Assembly (NCBI RefSeq): GCF_029714365.1
Contig: NZ_CP121659.1
Location: forward strand, 1,178,001-1,242,000
Length of the DNA: 64,000 nucleotides
Reading direction: 5' to 3'
Source: Sinorhizobium terangae
Lineage (GTDB): Bacteria > Pseudomonadota > Alphaproteobacteria > Rhizobiales > Rhizobiaceae
Positions 28,463 to 38,716 of this stretch are shown here, one piece after another (position 1 is the first letter of the stretch; the number at the start of each line of letters is the position of its first letter). The translations under genes and the position numbers were made by a program. Below the pieces are notes generated by a model. That model saw nothing but the letters and a program-made list of their open reading frames with translations. It ran no database searches and had not been told where the DNA came from.

Positions 28463-31306
28463 ATGCTTGATAAGACCTACGATTCCGCAGCCGTCGACCC
28501 GCGTATCGCCAAGAAGTGGGACGAAGAAAACGCGTTTCGTGCAGGCGCCGGCGCAAAGCCTGGCGCTGACAGCTTCTGCATTGTGATTCCGCCACCGAAC
28601 GTGACTGGCTCGTTGCATATGGGCCACGCGCTGAACAACACGCTGCAGGACATCATGGTGCGTTTCGAGCGCATGCGCGGCAAGGATGTTCTCTGGCAGC
28701 CAGGTATGGACCACGCCGGCATCGCCACGCAGATGGTCGTCGAACGCCAACTCGCGCAGAGACAGCTGCCCGGCCGGCGCGAGATGGGACGCGAGGCCTT
28801 CGTCGAGAAGGTCTGGGAGTGGAAAGCCGAATCCGGTGGTCTGATCTTCAACCAGTTGAAGCGGCTGGGGGCATCGTGCGACTGGTCGCGCGAGCGCTTC
28901 ACGATGGATGAAGGTTTGTCCGAAGCCGTCATTGAGGTTTTTGTCAGCCTGTATAGGGAAGGCCTGATCTATCGCGACAAGCGTCTCGTGAACTGGGACC
29001 CGAAGCTGCAGACGGCGATTTCGGATATCGAAGTCGAGCAGGTCGAGGTTAATGGCCATCTCTGGCACCTGCGGTATCCTCTCGAAGAGGGCGTCACCTA
29101 TCGGCATCCGGTCGCATTCGATGAAGACGGCAACGCAACGGAATGGGAGATCCGCGACTATCTCGTCGTTGCCACGACGCGTCCGGAGACGATGCTCGGC
29201 GATACCGGCGTTGCGGTCCATCCGGATGACGTCCGCTACAAGGGTATTGTCGGCAAGCACGCGATCCTGCCGATCGTCGGGCGGCGGATCCCGATCGTTG
29301 CGGATGAGTACCCGGATCCGGCGACTGGTACCGGCGCGGTCAAGATGACGCCGGCCCACGACTTCAACGATTTTGATGTCGGCAAGCGGAGAGGGCTTCG
29401 CCAGGTCAACGTCCTGACTGCGGATGGACGGATCACGATCAAGAACAACGACGACTTCCTTGAAGGACTCGATCACCCGGCCGCGCTCCACGGCGCCTGG
29501 GATGAGCTCGAAGGCAAGGATCGTTTCGAGGCACGCAGGCTGATCGTCGAGATCCTCGAAGAGGCGGGGCTCGTCGATCACATCGAACCGCATAGGCACG
29601 CCGTGCCGCATGGCGACCGCGGTGGTGTACCGATCGAGCCGCGCCTGACCGAGCAATGGTATGTCGACGCCAAGACCTTGGCCAAGCCAGCGATCGCCGC
29701 GGTCAAGGAGGGCCGGACCAGCTTCGTTCCGAAGAACTGGGAAAAGACCTATTTCGAATGGATGGAGAACATCCAGCCCTGGTGCATTTCACGCCAGCTT
29801 TGGTGGGGGCATCAGATACCCGCGTGGTACGGTCCCGACGGCCAGGTCTTCGTCGAGAAGACCGAGGAAGAGGCGCTGCATGCCGCGATCCAGCATTATC
29901 TTGCGCATGAAGGGCCGATGAAGGCCTATGTCGAAGACCTTCTCGAAAACTTCAAACCGGGAGAAATCCTGACCCGCGACGAAGACGTTCTCGACACCTG
30001 GTTCTCGTCTGCCCTCTGGCCGTTTTCGACGCTCGGCTGGCCGAACGAGACGCCGGAACTCGAAAGATATTATCAGACCGATGTTCTGGTGACGGGCTTC
30101 GACATCATCTTCTTCTGGGTCGCCCGCATGATGATGATGGGCCTTCATTTCATGAAGGACGCCGACGGCACGCCTGTCGAGCCGTTCCACACTGTTTACG
30201 TCCATGCGCTCGTTCGCGATAAGAACGGCCAGAAGATGTCGAAGTCGAAGGGCAACGTCATCGATCCTTTGGAACTGATGGACGAATATGGCGCCGACGC
30301 GCTGCGCTTCACTTTGGCGATCATGGCGGCGCAGGGGCGTGACGTGAAGCTCGACCGGGCCCGCATTGCCGGCTACCGCAATTTCGGCACCAAGCTCTGG
30401 AACGCCACGCGTTTCGCCGAAATGAACGGCGTGGCGAACAGCGAAGGGTTCATTCCCGAAGCGACGGCGCTGACGATCAACCGCTGGATCTTGACCGAGC
30501 TTTCGCGAACGATCCGCGACGTCAGTGAAGCAATCGAGGGCTACCGCTTCAATGAGGCGGCCGGTGGTCTCTATCGTTTTGTCTGGAATCAGTTCTGCGA
30601 CTGGTATCTCGAACTGCTGAAGCCGGTCTTCAACGGCGACGACCAGGAGGCCAAACGGGAGTCGCAGGCCTGCGTCGCTTACGTGCTGGACGAGATCTAC
30701 AAGCTCTTGCATCCCTTCATGCCCTTCATGACGGAGGAGCTTTGGGAGAAGACTGCTGGCCCCGGACGCGAGCGTGAGACACTGCTGTGCCACACGGAAT
30801 GGCCCTCCGCCTTCTACGCGGATGACGCTGCAGCCGATGAAATCAACTGGTTGATCGATCTCGTCTCCGGCATTCGATCGGTGCGCGCCGAAATGAACGT
30901 TCCGCCGGCGGCGACGGCACCGCTGGTGATCATCGGTGCAAATGGACTGACGAGCGAGCGGCTCGACCGGCACGCCTCGGCGATAAAGCGCCTGGCAAGA
31001 GTGGAAAGCATCGAGCATGCGGCGGTGGCGCCGCGCGGCAGCGCCCAGATCGTCATCGCCGAAGCGACCGCCTGCCTTCCGCTCGGCAACCTTATCGATC
31101 TTTCAGCAGAGAAAATCCGGCTGGAGAAAGCAATCGCCAAGGTCGAGGTCGAGCGCGAGAGAATTCTCGGCAAACTCGCCAACGAGAAGTTCGTCGCCAA
31201 TGCGAAGGCCGAATTGGTCGAGGCAGAGCGCGAAAGATTGATCGAGTTAGATCTGCAAAAGGATTCGCTCGGGGTCGCTCTCAGCCGCGTGTCGGAAGCG
31301 GGTTAA
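28463..31306 (+). CDS. valS: Valyl-tRNA synthetase
   Basis: 947 residues of a class I synthetase that charges tRNA-Val and edits threonine. The HIGH-type motif is in PPNVTGSLHMGHALNN near residue 50, and KMSKSKGN lies at 591-598. The editing domain falls between them (TTRPETMLGDTGVAVHPDD), and a C-terminal coiled coil ends the protein (LSAEKIRLEKAIAKVEVERE). A terminator follows at 31350. Confidence 0.98.
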   Translation: MLDKTYDSAAVDPRIAKKWDEENAFRAGAGAKPGADSFCIVIPPPNVTGSLHMGHALNNTLQDIMVRFERMRGKDVLWQPGMDHAGIATQMVVERQLAQRQLPGRREMGREAFVEKVWEWKAESGGLIFNQLKRLGASCDWSRERFTMDEGLSEAVIEVFVSLYREGLIYRDKRLVNWDPKLQTAISDIEVEQVEVNGHLWHLRYPLEEGVTYRHPVAFDEDGNATEWEIRDYLVVATTRPETMLGDTGVAVHPDDVRYKGIVGKHAILPIVGRRIPIVADEYPDPATGTGAVKMTPAHDFNDFDVGKRRGLRQVNVLTADGRITIKNNDDFLEGLDHPAALHGAWDELEGKDRFEARRLIVEILEEAGLVDHIEPHRHAVPHGDRGGVPIEPRLTEQWYVDAKTLAKPAIAAVKEGRTSFVPKNWEKTYFEWMENIQPWCISRQLWWGHQIPAWYGPDGQVFVEKTEEEALHAAIQHYLAHEGPMKAYVEDLLENFKPGEILTRDEDVLDTWFSSALWPFSTLGWPNETPELERYYQTDVLVTGFDIIFFWVARMMMMGLHFMKDADGTPVEPFHTVYVHALVRDKNGQKMSKSKGNVIDPLELMDEYGADALRFTLAIMAAQGRDVKLDRARIAGYRNFGTKLWNATRFAEMNGVANSEGFIPEATALTINRWILTELSRTIRDVSEAIEGYRFNEAAGGLYRFVWNQFCDWYLELLKPVFNGDDQEAKRESQACVAYVLDEIYKLLHPFMPFMTEELWEKTAGPGRERETLLCHTEWPSAFYADDAAADEINWLIDLVSGIRSVRAEMNVPPAATAPLVIIGANGLTSERLDRHASAIKRLARVESIEHAAVAPRGSAQIVIAEATACLPLGNLIDLSAEKIRLEKAIAKVEVERERILGKLANEKFVANAKAELVEAERERLIELDLQKDSLGVALSRVSEAG

Positions 31307-31765
31307 AGCAAAGCGAAGGCGCACGCCTTTGCGACGAAGAACAAATTACAATCCGCGGTAGAAATGCCGCGGATTTTTCTATTATGTGGCCCGAAACTTC
31401 GAATCAGACGTCGATCCGACGCGATGGAACGACGCAATACACGCTTTGGTTTTATTGGCGAACTGCACAAAGATGCTTGCAGCTAAAGGGCGCAAAAAGC
31501 GAAATTGTTGTTCCCCGGTCACACTTCGCCGTAGAAGTGGAATATTATTTTCAACCACCTGGAACGCTTGGCGTTCGTTGGAAAAACGTTCCAGGATTCT
31601 GAATTTGTGTCTTAATCTTGAAATTCTTACGTAAATCTTATGGCCGATCCGACGGCCACTCCCGCGAGTCCGCGGTTTGCCATTTCACGCAATCGTGAGG
31701 ATACTCCGCGCCAAGCGCGACATGAGATGGATTGTCGCACACGGAGAGTGCAGGGGAGGAGCTTA
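31307..31765. other. Intergenic region between valS and the FadL-type porin
   Basis: 459 bases. The left part holds the valS terminator. The middle (31400-31640) is notably AT-rich for this genome and codes for nothing convincing: the open frames of 72 and 82 codons there have no ribosome site and odd composition. It is probably promoter and leader of the porin gene, possibly with regulatory sites I cannot name. Confidence 0.35.
31350..31380 (+). terminator. Terminator of valS
   Basis: A 9-bp stem (AATCCGCGG at 31350-31358, CCGCGGATT at 31367-31375) with an 8-base loop, followed by TTTCTATT. It lies 44 bases after the valS stop codon and is a textbook intrinsic terminator. Confidence 0.85.
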
Positions 31766-33046
31766 ATGGCTCAAGGTGGAATGAAGAAGGGCATTTTGGC
31801 GGTCGTCGCCGGAATGCTCGTGGTATCGGCTGCGCATGCTGGGGGGCTTGAGCGCAGCGGATATAATATCGATCTGCTGTTCGATCCGTCAGACTATGCC
31901 GCCGAAGCGACGGCAACGTATGTTAATCCACAGCGTGAATTGAAGAATGTTAAGGATACGGATACGACAACGGGACTTGCGCCTGTCGGTTCTCCGGCTT
32001 TCGGCTCCGGTGGCGGTAACCTGAATAATCGTCCAAATAGCGTCGAGGACACGGAAAGTTATTGGGCGCCCCGCATCGGCGTAAAGGCTGCTTTGGGTGA
32101 CAGTATTGACTGTATGGCGGACTACTCGCAGCCTTGGGGCGCCCACACCAATCCCGGCCAAAACTGGGCCGGCGCCAACAACAACATCGAAACGAAGGTC
32201 GAGAGCGATAACTACGCGGCAACATGCTCCTACAAATGGGACATGGGACCTGGCATAGTTCGCGTTATTGGCGGTGCCTTCTACCAAGACGTTGGCGGCT
32301 TCAAGGAACGGCTTGTGCAGGATTTCAGCGGCGTACCGCCGATCCTGACCGGCGGCCTTTCCGGCGTTGGCAGGCTTGACCTAGACGGTGATGGTTGGGG
32401 TTGGCGGACTGGCGTCGCTTACGAAATCCCGGAATACGCAATGCGAGCAAGCCTCGTATATAATAGCGCCGTCGATCTGGACAACCTTGCCGGCACCATT
32501 GACCTGCGGGATGTCCGTGGTCCAGCGCCAGTAAACTTTTACGGTGTATCCGGCTCGGCTTCGATGCCGGATTCGTTGGAGTTGAAGGTCCAGTCCGGCA
32601 TCGCACCTGGTTGGCTGGCATTTGGCTCGGTCAAATGGACGGACTGGAGCCAACTGCAGGTATTGGAATTCTGCCCGGCTGGCGGCGGGAGTGTTGCGCA
32701 ACCGTGCACGACGCTCGACCTCCTTTATCGCGACGGCTGGACGGTCACCGGCGGTATTGGTCACAAGTTCAACGATCAGTGGAGCGGTGCAGTAAGCGTC
32801 ACCTGGGATCGCGGGACGAGCCATGGATATGGCTCGCAGACCGACACTTGGACGTTCGGTACGGGGGTCTCCTATGCCCCGACACAGAACGTTGAGCTCC
32901 GCCTTGCCGGCGTCGTCGGGATCATGACCAGCGGAAGCTCGGGACCGGTCACATTCGACGGACAGGTCATCGGCGACGACGTGAGCTACGACTTCGACAA
33001 CGATTTCGTAGGAGCAATCTCAACATCGCTAAAGGTCAAGTTCTGA
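31766..33046 (+). CDS. OmpP1/FadL/TodX family outer membrane protein
   Basis: 426 residues. FadL-type porins let long-chain fatty acids or other hydrophobic compounds cross the outer membrane. A signal peptide covers about 1-26 (VVSAAHA). The mature start GGLERSGYNIDLLFDPS resembles the plug region, and the protein ends in phenylalanine (STSLKVKF), as outer membrane barrels do. Alternating-residue beta strands continue throughout. The start has a good GGGGAGGA site. It is monocistronic, with a terminator after it. The true substrate is unknown. Confidence 0.85.
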   Translation: MAQGGMKKGILAVVAGMLVVSAAHAGGLERSGYNIDLLFDPSDYAAEATATYVNPQRELKNVKDTDTTTGLAPVGSPAFGSGGGNLNNRPNSVEDTESYWAPRIGVKAALGDSIDCMADYSQPWGAHTNPGQNWAGANNNIETKVESDNYAATCSYKWDMGPGIVRVIGGAFYQDVGGFKERLVQDFSGVPPILTGGLSGVGRLDLDGDGWGWRTGVAYEIPEYAMRASLVYNSAVDLDNLAGTIDLRDVRGPAPVNFYGVSGSASMPDSLELKVQSGIAPGWLAFGSVKWTDWSQLQVLEFCPAGGGSVAQPCTTLDLLYRDGWTVTGGIGHKFNDQWSGAVSVTWDRGTSHGYGSQTDTWTFGTGVSYAPTQNVELRLAGVVGIMTSGSSGPVTFDGQVIGDDVSYDFDNDFVGAISTSLKVKF

Positions 33047-33522
33047 TCCCATCGACGGTGTATTTGAGGCCCGGTTTTCGCCGGGCTTTCCTTTTATCTG
33101 CGCTGGTCTCTTCGGCTGACGGCACCATTTTATGAGCATTCATGAATGTGACGATTCAGCAACACATTTGCTGCTATGGTTTGCTAGTATCGTGGCCGGT
33201 TCAACTATGTCCATTTCCCGCCACAAAATGAGAGCAGCGATGATAGCAGCAAATGTGCGATCGAGTGCCGTACCTGCGTTTTGAGGTGAATTGAGTTTGT
33301 GCGCTGTCATGACATCCCGTCGCAATTGGCATCAAACGCCTGGCCGATCCGTAATCGGCTTTGGGGGAGGAGATGCGCGGGAAAATCTAGCGACAGGTAC
33401 GCATGGTTCTAGCCTTGCTGGGAAGCTGTGAGCGCTCGAATGGCAAGCGACCGTGCATGGATTGGTGTTTGCAGCGGTGGTGAGTTCGGCGTGGCCGGCT
33501 GGAACGGAAGAAATTGGTTGTG
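33047..33522. other. Upstream region of exoR
   Basis: 476 bases. After the porin terminator there is no credible gene. A second hairpin, GCCGAT-CCGTA-ATCGGC at 33343-33359 followed by TTTGGGGG, could end a short upstream transcript or be part of a long exoR leader. The control region of exoR should lie here, but I find no convincing -35/-10 pair. Confidence 0.35.
33068..33096 (+). terminator. Terminator of the FadL-type porin gene
   Basis: GCCCGG (33069-33074), a TTTTCG loop and CCGGGC (33081-33086) are followed by TTTCCTTTT. It lies 23 bases after the stop codon. Confidence 0.85.
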
Positions 33523-34329
33523 ATGCTCGCGGGTGAATTCAAGTCGCTTAGGGTTGCGGTGCTCGGTGTGTCGCTGGCGGTTGGTGCCTCCACCGCGGGG
33601 CCTGCGCGAGCGTTCGATCCGGGAGCGGGCGTTTCCAAGGAATCAGGCCCGTTCGCCCTCTTCAAGTTCGGCTTTTCCGCTTACAAGAACGGCAGGAAGG
33701 ACGAGGCCGTCGAGGCCTATCGCTATGCCGCCGAAAAGGGTCATACCGGATCCCGCTGGGCACTGGCCAATATGTACGCCTATGGTGACGGGGTCACCGA
33801 AAACGATCTAGAGGCGTTCAAGATCTACAGTGAAATTGCCCAGCAGGGCGTCGAACCCGGGTCTGAAGACACGGGTTATTTCGTCAATGCGCTGATTTCG
33901 CTGGCCGGCTACTATCGACGCGGCATTCCCGACAGCCCGGTGAAGGTCGATTTGGCGCAGGCGCGGCAGTTGTATTTCCAGGCGGCATCGACGTTTGGTG
34001 TCGCGGAGGCGCAGTTCCAACTGGCGCGGATGCTGCTTTCGGGCGAGGGCGGCACCGTCAATGTTCAACAGGCCAAAAAGTGGTTGAACCGCGCACGCAA
34101 GAATGGCCATGCCGGAGCCATGGGCGTCTTCGGAAACGTCATCTTTCAGGAAGGCCAGACCGTTCGTGGCCTCGCCTACATGACCGCGGCGCTCGACCAG
34201 TGTTCGCCGAAGGACAGGCCCTGGCTGCAGTCGATGCAGGAGCAGGCTTTCTCGCTGGCGACCGAAGACGATCGCCGCGTGGCGATCACCATGTCGCAGA
34301 ACATGCACCTGCAGGCTGACGACGACTAG
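33523..34329 (+). CDS. exoR: Periplasmic stress and exopolysaccharide regulator ExoR
   Basis: 268 residues, which I recognise as the rhizobial ExoR. It binds the periplasmic part of the sensor kinase ExoS and holds the ExoS/ChvI system off. When it is destroyed, succinoglycan synthesis rises and motility falls, a switch used in nodule invasion. A signal peptide covers about 1-31 (ends PARA, before FDPGAG). Sel1-like helical repeats follow (AAEKGHTGSRWALANMYAYG; AQFQLARMLLSGEGG; GHAGAMGVFGNVIF). The start MLAGEF matches the known protein; GTG at 33520 is better spaced from GGAAG but would add one residue. Confidence 0.95.
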   Translation: MLAGEFKSLRVAVLGVSLAVGASTAGPARAFDPGAGVSKESGPFALFKFGFSAYKNGRKDEAVEAYRYAAEKGHTGSRWALANMYAYGDGVTENDLEAFKIYSEIAQQGVEPGSEDTGYFVNALISLAGYYRRGIPDSPVKVDLAQARQLYFQAASTFGVAEAQFQLARMLLSGEGGTVNVQQAKKWLNRARKNGHAGAMGVFGNVIFQEGQTVRGLAYMTAALDQCSPKDRPWLQSMQEQAFSLATEDDRRVAITMSQNMHLQADDD

Positions 34330-34358
34330 CTACGATTTAACGGAATATGCAGTAACGA

Positions 34359-35150
34359 CTACGCCAGTTCGAAGGCGAATTCGCCCGCGACGGGGACGTG
34401 GTCGGACGGTTTTTCCCAAGAGCGCACGTGTTTTTCTATCGACGTGGACACGAGCTTGTCGGCAGCTTCGGGCGACATCATCAGGTGATCGATGCGAATG
34501 CCGAAATTTTTCGGCCAGCATCCGGCCTGATAGTCCCAAAATGAATAAAGCGGCACCTCGTCCGAGGTGGCGCGCACTGCGTCCGTGAATCCGAGATTGC
34601 GAAGACGCCGGAAAGCCGCCCGCGTTTGCGGCAGGAAGAGCGCGTCGTTCTGCCATACCTTGACGTCCCAGCAATCGTGGGCTTCCGGGATGACGTTGTA
34701 GTCGCCGGCGAGGATGAGCGGTTCTTCGAGCCTCAGCCTCTGCTCCGCGAAGGCCGCAAGACGCTGCATCCAGGCAAGCTTGTAGGGATATTTTTCGCTG
34801 TCGACGGGATTTCCGTTCGGCAGGTAAAGGCAGCATACGCGGATCGCGCCGTCCTTGACCGAGAAAACGCCCTCGATGAAGCGTGCCTGCTCGTCCATAT
34901 CGTCTCCCGGCAGGCCGCGAGTGACCTCGTCCGGCCGCAATTTCGAGAGCAGTGCAACGCCGTTGAAGCCCTTCTGGCCGTGCGTTTCGACGTGGTACCC
35001 GAGCGCTTCGATCTCACTCCTCGGAAATGCCTCGTCCACTGACTTGATTTCCTGCAGGCAGGCGATGTCCGGGTTCGATTCCTTCAGCCAGGCGACGAGG
35101 CCGTCGAGGCGCGCCTTGGCGCCGTTGATGTTCCAGGTGGCAATCTTCAT
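34359..35150 (-). CDS. xth: Exodeoxyribonuclease III (AP endonuclease)
   Basis: 263 residues of the Xth/APE1 fold, acting on abasic sites and 3' ends in base excision repair. Visible motifs: ATWNINGAKARLDGLVAWL at the start, CLQEIKS with the metal-binding glutamate, LAGDYNVIPEAHDCWD with catalytic Asp and Asn, and near the end IDHLMMS and SDHVPVAGEF with the catalytic histidine. Full length. It converges with exoR across 29 bases with no clear terminator. Confidence 0.95.
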   Translation of the reverse strand: MKIATWNINGAKARLDGLVAWLKESNPDIACLQEIKSVDEAFPRSEIEALGYHVETHGQKGFNGVALLSKLRPDEVTRGLPGDDMDEQARFIEGVFSVKDGAIRVCCLYLPNGNPVDSEKYPYKLAWMQRLAAFAEQRLRLEEPLILAGDYNVIPEAHDCWDVKVWQNDALFLPQTRAAFRRLRNLGFTDAVRATSDEVPLYSFWDYQAGCWPKNFGIRIDHLMMSPEAADKLVSTSIEKHVRSWEKPSDHVPVAGEFAFELA

Positions 35151-35356
35151 GGGCCGGCATCGCCTTTCTTATCGGTTGATCCTCGCGGACGATTCGTTGT
35201 AGCGGCTGCGAATTCTTTTGACAAATCCGATACCTGCAACGTCGGTGGCGTCGAGGGACGCGATCAGACGCGGCGCGATCTCGCTCTCAGCGCAGCACGT
35301 TTCCGCTGACGGTTGCAGGAATTGATTCCGCCCTGTCTGGCTCTATAGTCCCCCGC

Positions 35357-36820
35357 ATGATCGAGTTCGTCGAAAACTATTGGCCGCATTTTCTGGCGCT
35401 GCTCTCCTTCGCCTTGGGCATACCGGCGATCGTCCACGCGGCAATGACCAAGGACGATGTGCGCGCCGCCGCCGGCTGGGTCGGCGTCGTCCTCCTGTCG
35501 CCAGTAATAGGGGCGGTGGTCTACGCGGTCGCCGGCATCAATCGCATTCGTCGCACGTCCATCGGCCTGCAGCGCTCGTTGTTGCGGCCGCGAGGTGCAG
35601 ATCAATTCGGCCGGTACGACGTGACCCATGACGAAATCGCCATCCGCTTCGGACATCGCTTCGCCGCGATGAAGATGCTTGGCGACAGGGTCGCGCGCCA
35701 TGCGATGTCGACGGGAAACCACATCACCATGCTGGAAGGTGGTGACACTGTCTACACGTCGATGCTCGAGGAAATTGCCGGCGCGCGCCGCAGCATCCTC
35801 ATCGAAAGCTACATCTTCGACAGGGACCCGATCGGCCTGCGCTTTGCCGATGCGCTGATTGCCGCAATGAAGCGCGGCGTCAGCGTCAGGGTTTTGATCG
35901 ATGCGGTCGGGGCACGCTATTCGGTGCCGAGCATTGTCAGCTACCTGAAGGAGGGCGGGGTACCGACGGCGGTCTTCAACGGCAACATCATCATCGGGCT
36001 GAGACTACCCTATGCCAACCTCAGAACCCACCGGAAGATTCTGGTGGTCGATGGCGTCGTCGCTTTCGCCGGCGGCATGAACATTCGCGCCGGCTTCACG
36101 ACCGAAATGGCGGGAAAGGCGGCCTCCTTCGACACGCATTTCCGTGTCACCGGACCGGTCGTTGCCGACATTTTCCAGGTCGCCGCGGAGGACTGGCAAT
36201 TTTCAAGCGGAGAGAGCCTCGAAGGCGACGAATGGAAGATCGGGGTGCCGGATGAGATCCCGGACGCGCCTCCGGTCCTCATTCGCGCCGTCCCGTCAGG
36301 CCCGGACAGCACGAACGAGACCAATCACAAGATGCTGATGGGCGCCTTCTCGGTTGCGCGCAAGCACATCCGCCTGATGTCGCCGTATTTTCTTCCGGAC
36401 AAGGAACTGGTCAGCGCTTTGGTGACCGCCGCCCGCAGGGGCGTGGACGTGGACATCGTCGTGCCGGCAGTCAACAATCTGACCCTCATCGACCGGGCGA
36501 TGACGGCCCAGTTCGACCAGGTGCTCAAGGGCCATTGCCGGGTGTGGCGGGCGCAGGGAGCGTTCAATCATTCCAAGCTGATGGTCATTGACGAGCGTTG
36601 GGTCTATGTCGGTTCGAGCAATCTCGACCCACGCTCGTTGCGCCTCAATTTCGAGTTCGATCTCGAGGTCCTCGACGATGCTTTTGCGCAGGCGGTCAGC
36701 AACAAGATCTGCGCGACGTTGACGTTGGCGGAGGAAGTTACCCTTGCGGGATTGCGCAAGCAGCCCTTCGCAAATCGACTGGCGAACCGCCTTCTCTGGC
36801 TGGGGTCACCTTATCTTTAG
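35357..36820 (+). CDS. cls: Cardiolipin synthase (phospholipase D family)
   Basis: 487 residues. Cls joins two phosphatidylglycerols into cardiolipin in the inner membrane. Two N-terminal membrane segments (about 8-28 and 37-58) precede two PLD domains. Their HxKx4D motifs are HRKILVVD near residue 225 and HSKLMVID near 404, each followed by the usual GGMN and GSSNLDPRS. The end, LLWLGSPYL, is typical of the family. It is a single gene facing erpA. Confidence 0.93.
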   Translation: MIEFVENYWPHFLALLSFALGIPAIVHAAMTKDDVRAAAGWVGVVLLSPVIGAVVYAVAGINRIRRTSIGLQRSLLRPRGADQFGRYDVTHDEIAIRFGHRFAAMKMLGDRVARHAMSTGNHITMLEGGDTVYTSMLEEIAGARRSILIESYIFDRDPIGLRFADALIAAMKRGVSVRVLIDAVGARYSVPSIVSYLKEGGVPTAVFNGNIIIGLRLPYANLRTHRKILVVDGVVAFAGGMNIRAGFTTEMAGKAASFDTHFRVTGPVVADIFQVAAEDWQFSSGESLEGDEWKIGVPDEIPDAPPVLIRAVPSGPDSTNETNHKMLMGAFSVARKHIRLMSPYFLPDKELVSALVTAARRGVDVDIVVPAVNNLTLIDRAMTAQFDQVLKGHCRVWRAQGAFNHSKLMVIDERWVYVGSSNLDPRSLRLNFEFDLEVLDDAFAQAVSNKICATLTLAEEVTLAGLRKQPFANRLANRLLWLGSPYL

Positions 36821-36853
36821 CGAGAGCTTGCTTGCGAAACGTGAAGCGCTTCG

Positions 36854-37186
36854 TCAGATCGAAAAGCTCGTGCCGCAGCCGCAGCTTGCAACGGCATTCG
36901 GATTCTTGATCTGAAACGACTGGCCGAGCAGGTTGTCGACGAAATCGATTTCCGAGCCGCCCATATAGATGAGGGAGAGGCTGTCGATCAGGACCTTGGC
37001 GCTTCCCTTTTCGAGAACCAGATCGTCCTCGTTTTCAGCGTCGACCAGATCGAATTTGTAGGAAAAGCCGGAACAGCCGCCACCTTCGACGGAGACGCGC
37101 ATCGCGCTTTTGTTCTTCTCCGTCTGGAGGATCGCGGCGATGCGCTTGGCAGCCGCATCGGAAAGGGTGACTGTTTCCTGTGTCAT
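36854..37186 (-). CDS. erpA: Iron-sulfur cluster insertion protein ErpA
   Basis: 110 residues of the A-type carrier family, passing iron-sulfur clusters to target enzymes. The three ligand cysteines are at 38 (VEGGGCSGFSYKF), 102 and 104 (ASCGCGTSFSI). A GGAGG site precedes ATG 37186. It diverges from dgt across 215 bases, a pairing often seen in rhizobia. ErpA rather than IscA is inferred from the GGSEIDFVD segment and from its standing alone. Confidence 0.9.
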   Translation of the reverse strand: MTQETVTLSDAAAKRIAAILQTEKNKSAMRVSVEGGGCSGFSYKFDLVDAENEDDLVLEKGSAKVLIDSLSLIYMGGSEIDFVDNLLGQSFQIKNPNAVASCGCGTSFSI

Positions 37187-37401
37187 AGGTGCCTCCTGCC
37201 GGGGTCAAGAACCGGAGAGATTCGTTCTCGCGCTTGGCATTGCCAGGAATCAAGCCGGAAAATCAGCCTGAAAACCCGCAGCCAAACCATTGATCTGTCT
37301 TCAGGACCCTCTCGACAGTTCGCCGCGGCTTTCCTGTAGCGTACACTATAGGTATGAAGGCTTGAATGTCCCGTCAATGGGACGGCCGGCACAGGTGAGA
37401 A

Positions 37402-38619
37402 ATGACCTTCGACAGACAGGCCCTCGGTTTCGGTTACGGCCAGCATGCCGCCTTCGCGTCGGACCCGTGGGCTACGCGCGGCAGGCTCCACGCTGAGGCG
37501 GGCAGCCCGACACGCTCCGACTTCCAGCGCGACCGCGACCGCATCGTCCACACGACTGCGTTTCGCCGGTTGAAGCACAAGACGCAGGTATTCATCGCTG
37601 CGGATGGCGACCACTACCGCACCCGCCTTACCCATACGATCGAGGTCGCGCAGATTGCACGCGCGCTGGCACGCGCCCTGAAGCTGGACGAGGATCTCGC
37701 CGAGGGCGTCGCCCTTGTGCACGACTTCGGTCACACGCCCTTCGGACATACCGGCGAGGACGCTCTGCACGAGGTGCTCGAGCCCTATGGCGGTTTCGAT
37801 CACAACGCGCAGTCGCTGCGCATCGTCACAAAGCTGGAGCGGCGCTACGCGGAATTCGACGGGCTGAACCTCACCTGGGAAAGCCTCGAAGGCCTCGTCA
37901 AGCACAATGGCCCGCTGATGACGGCGGCGGGCGAGGGCACGCGCGGTCCTGTCCCGCAACCGATCCTCGATTATTGCGCCATTCACGATCTCGAGCTCGC
38001 GAGCTTTGCAAGTCTAGAGGCTCAGGTCGCGGCGATTGCCGACGACATCGCCTATAATACCCATGACATAGACGATGGGTTGCGGGCGGGATATCTCACT
38101 TTCCCGATGCTGGAGGAAGTTCCGTTCCTCGCGCGGTTGATGCGCGAGGTCCATGATCGCTATCCCGGACTGGAAAGCAGCCGCTTCACCCACGAGATCA
38201 TGCGGCGGCAGATCACGGCAATGGTGGAGGACGTCATTGGCGTGGCTCAGGCGCGGCTTCGTGAAATCCGGCCGCAAAGTGTGGGCGAAGTGCGGCAGGC
38301 GGGCAGGGTGATCGCCACCTTCTCGGAGGAGATGAGCGAAACCGACCGGCAGATCAAGCACCTTCTGATGACCCGAATCTACCGCCATCCTGAAGTGATG
38401 CGGGTGCGGCAGGGTGCAGCCTCGATCGTCACCGATCTCTACCGCGCCTTCATGGCCGATCCGCTTTTGATGAAGGAACACTACTGGATCGACCAGATAG
38501 TCGGGATGTCGGAACCGGCCCGGGCGCGCCACGTGGGAGACTATCTCGCCGGGATGACGGACACTTTCGCGATCAGTGCGCATCGGCGCTTGTTTGACCA
38601 TACGCCTGATTTGCGCTAG
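37402..38619 (+). CDS. dgt: Deoxyguanosinetriphosphate triphosphohydrolase-like protein
   Basis: 405 residues of the HD-domain dGTPase family (type 2), which removes triphosphate from dNTPs. The HD metal site is visible as [20 protein letters not shown] (H) and [20 protein letters not shown] (HD). [14 protein letters not shown] near residue 50 is another family block, and [20 protein letters not shown] lies in the middle. AGGTGAG precedes ATG 37402. A strong terminator follows before argS. Confidence 0.93.
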   Translation: MTFDRQALGFGYGQHAAFASDPWATRGRLHAEAGSPTRSDFQRDRDRIVHTTAFRRLKHKTQVFIAADGDHYRTRLTHTIEVAQIARALARALKLDEDLAEGVALVHDFGHTPFGHTGEDALHEVLEPYGGFDHNAQSLRIVTKLERRYAEFDGLNLTWESLEGLVKHNGPLMTAAGEGTRGPVPQPILDYCAIHDLELASFASLEAQVAAIADDIAYNTHDIDDGLRAGYLTFPMLEEVPFLARLMREVHDRYPGLESSRFTHEIMRRQITAMVEDVIGVAQARLREIRPQSVGEVRQAGRVIATFSEEMSETDRQIKHLLMTRIYRHPEVMRVRQGAASIVTDLYRAFMADPLLMKEHYWIDQIVGMSEPARARHVGDYLAGMTDTFAISAHRRLFDHTPDLR

Positions 38620-38630
38620 TGACGCCCCGC

Positions 38631-38668
38631 CCGGAGGCTGCAGGTTCACAGGAACCCGGCCTCCTTTT
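38631..38668 (+). terminator. Terminator of dgt
   Basis: A two-part stem: GGAGGC (38633-38638) pairs with GCCTCC (38659-38664), and inside it GGTTC (38643-38647) pairs with GAACC (38652-38656). TTTT follows at once. It lies 14 bases after the dgt stop and separates it from argS. Confidence 0.75.
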
Positions 38669-38716
38669 GAGTTTTGCGCCATTCTCCAGTTTGGCTGGAA
38701 AAAGCGGACGGATCAG

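Noticed and set aside
31386..31634. Small open frames of 72-82 codons in the valS-porin gap
   Set aside because: No ribosome site, basic and unbalanced composition, and overlap between two frames. More likely chance frames in a leader region.
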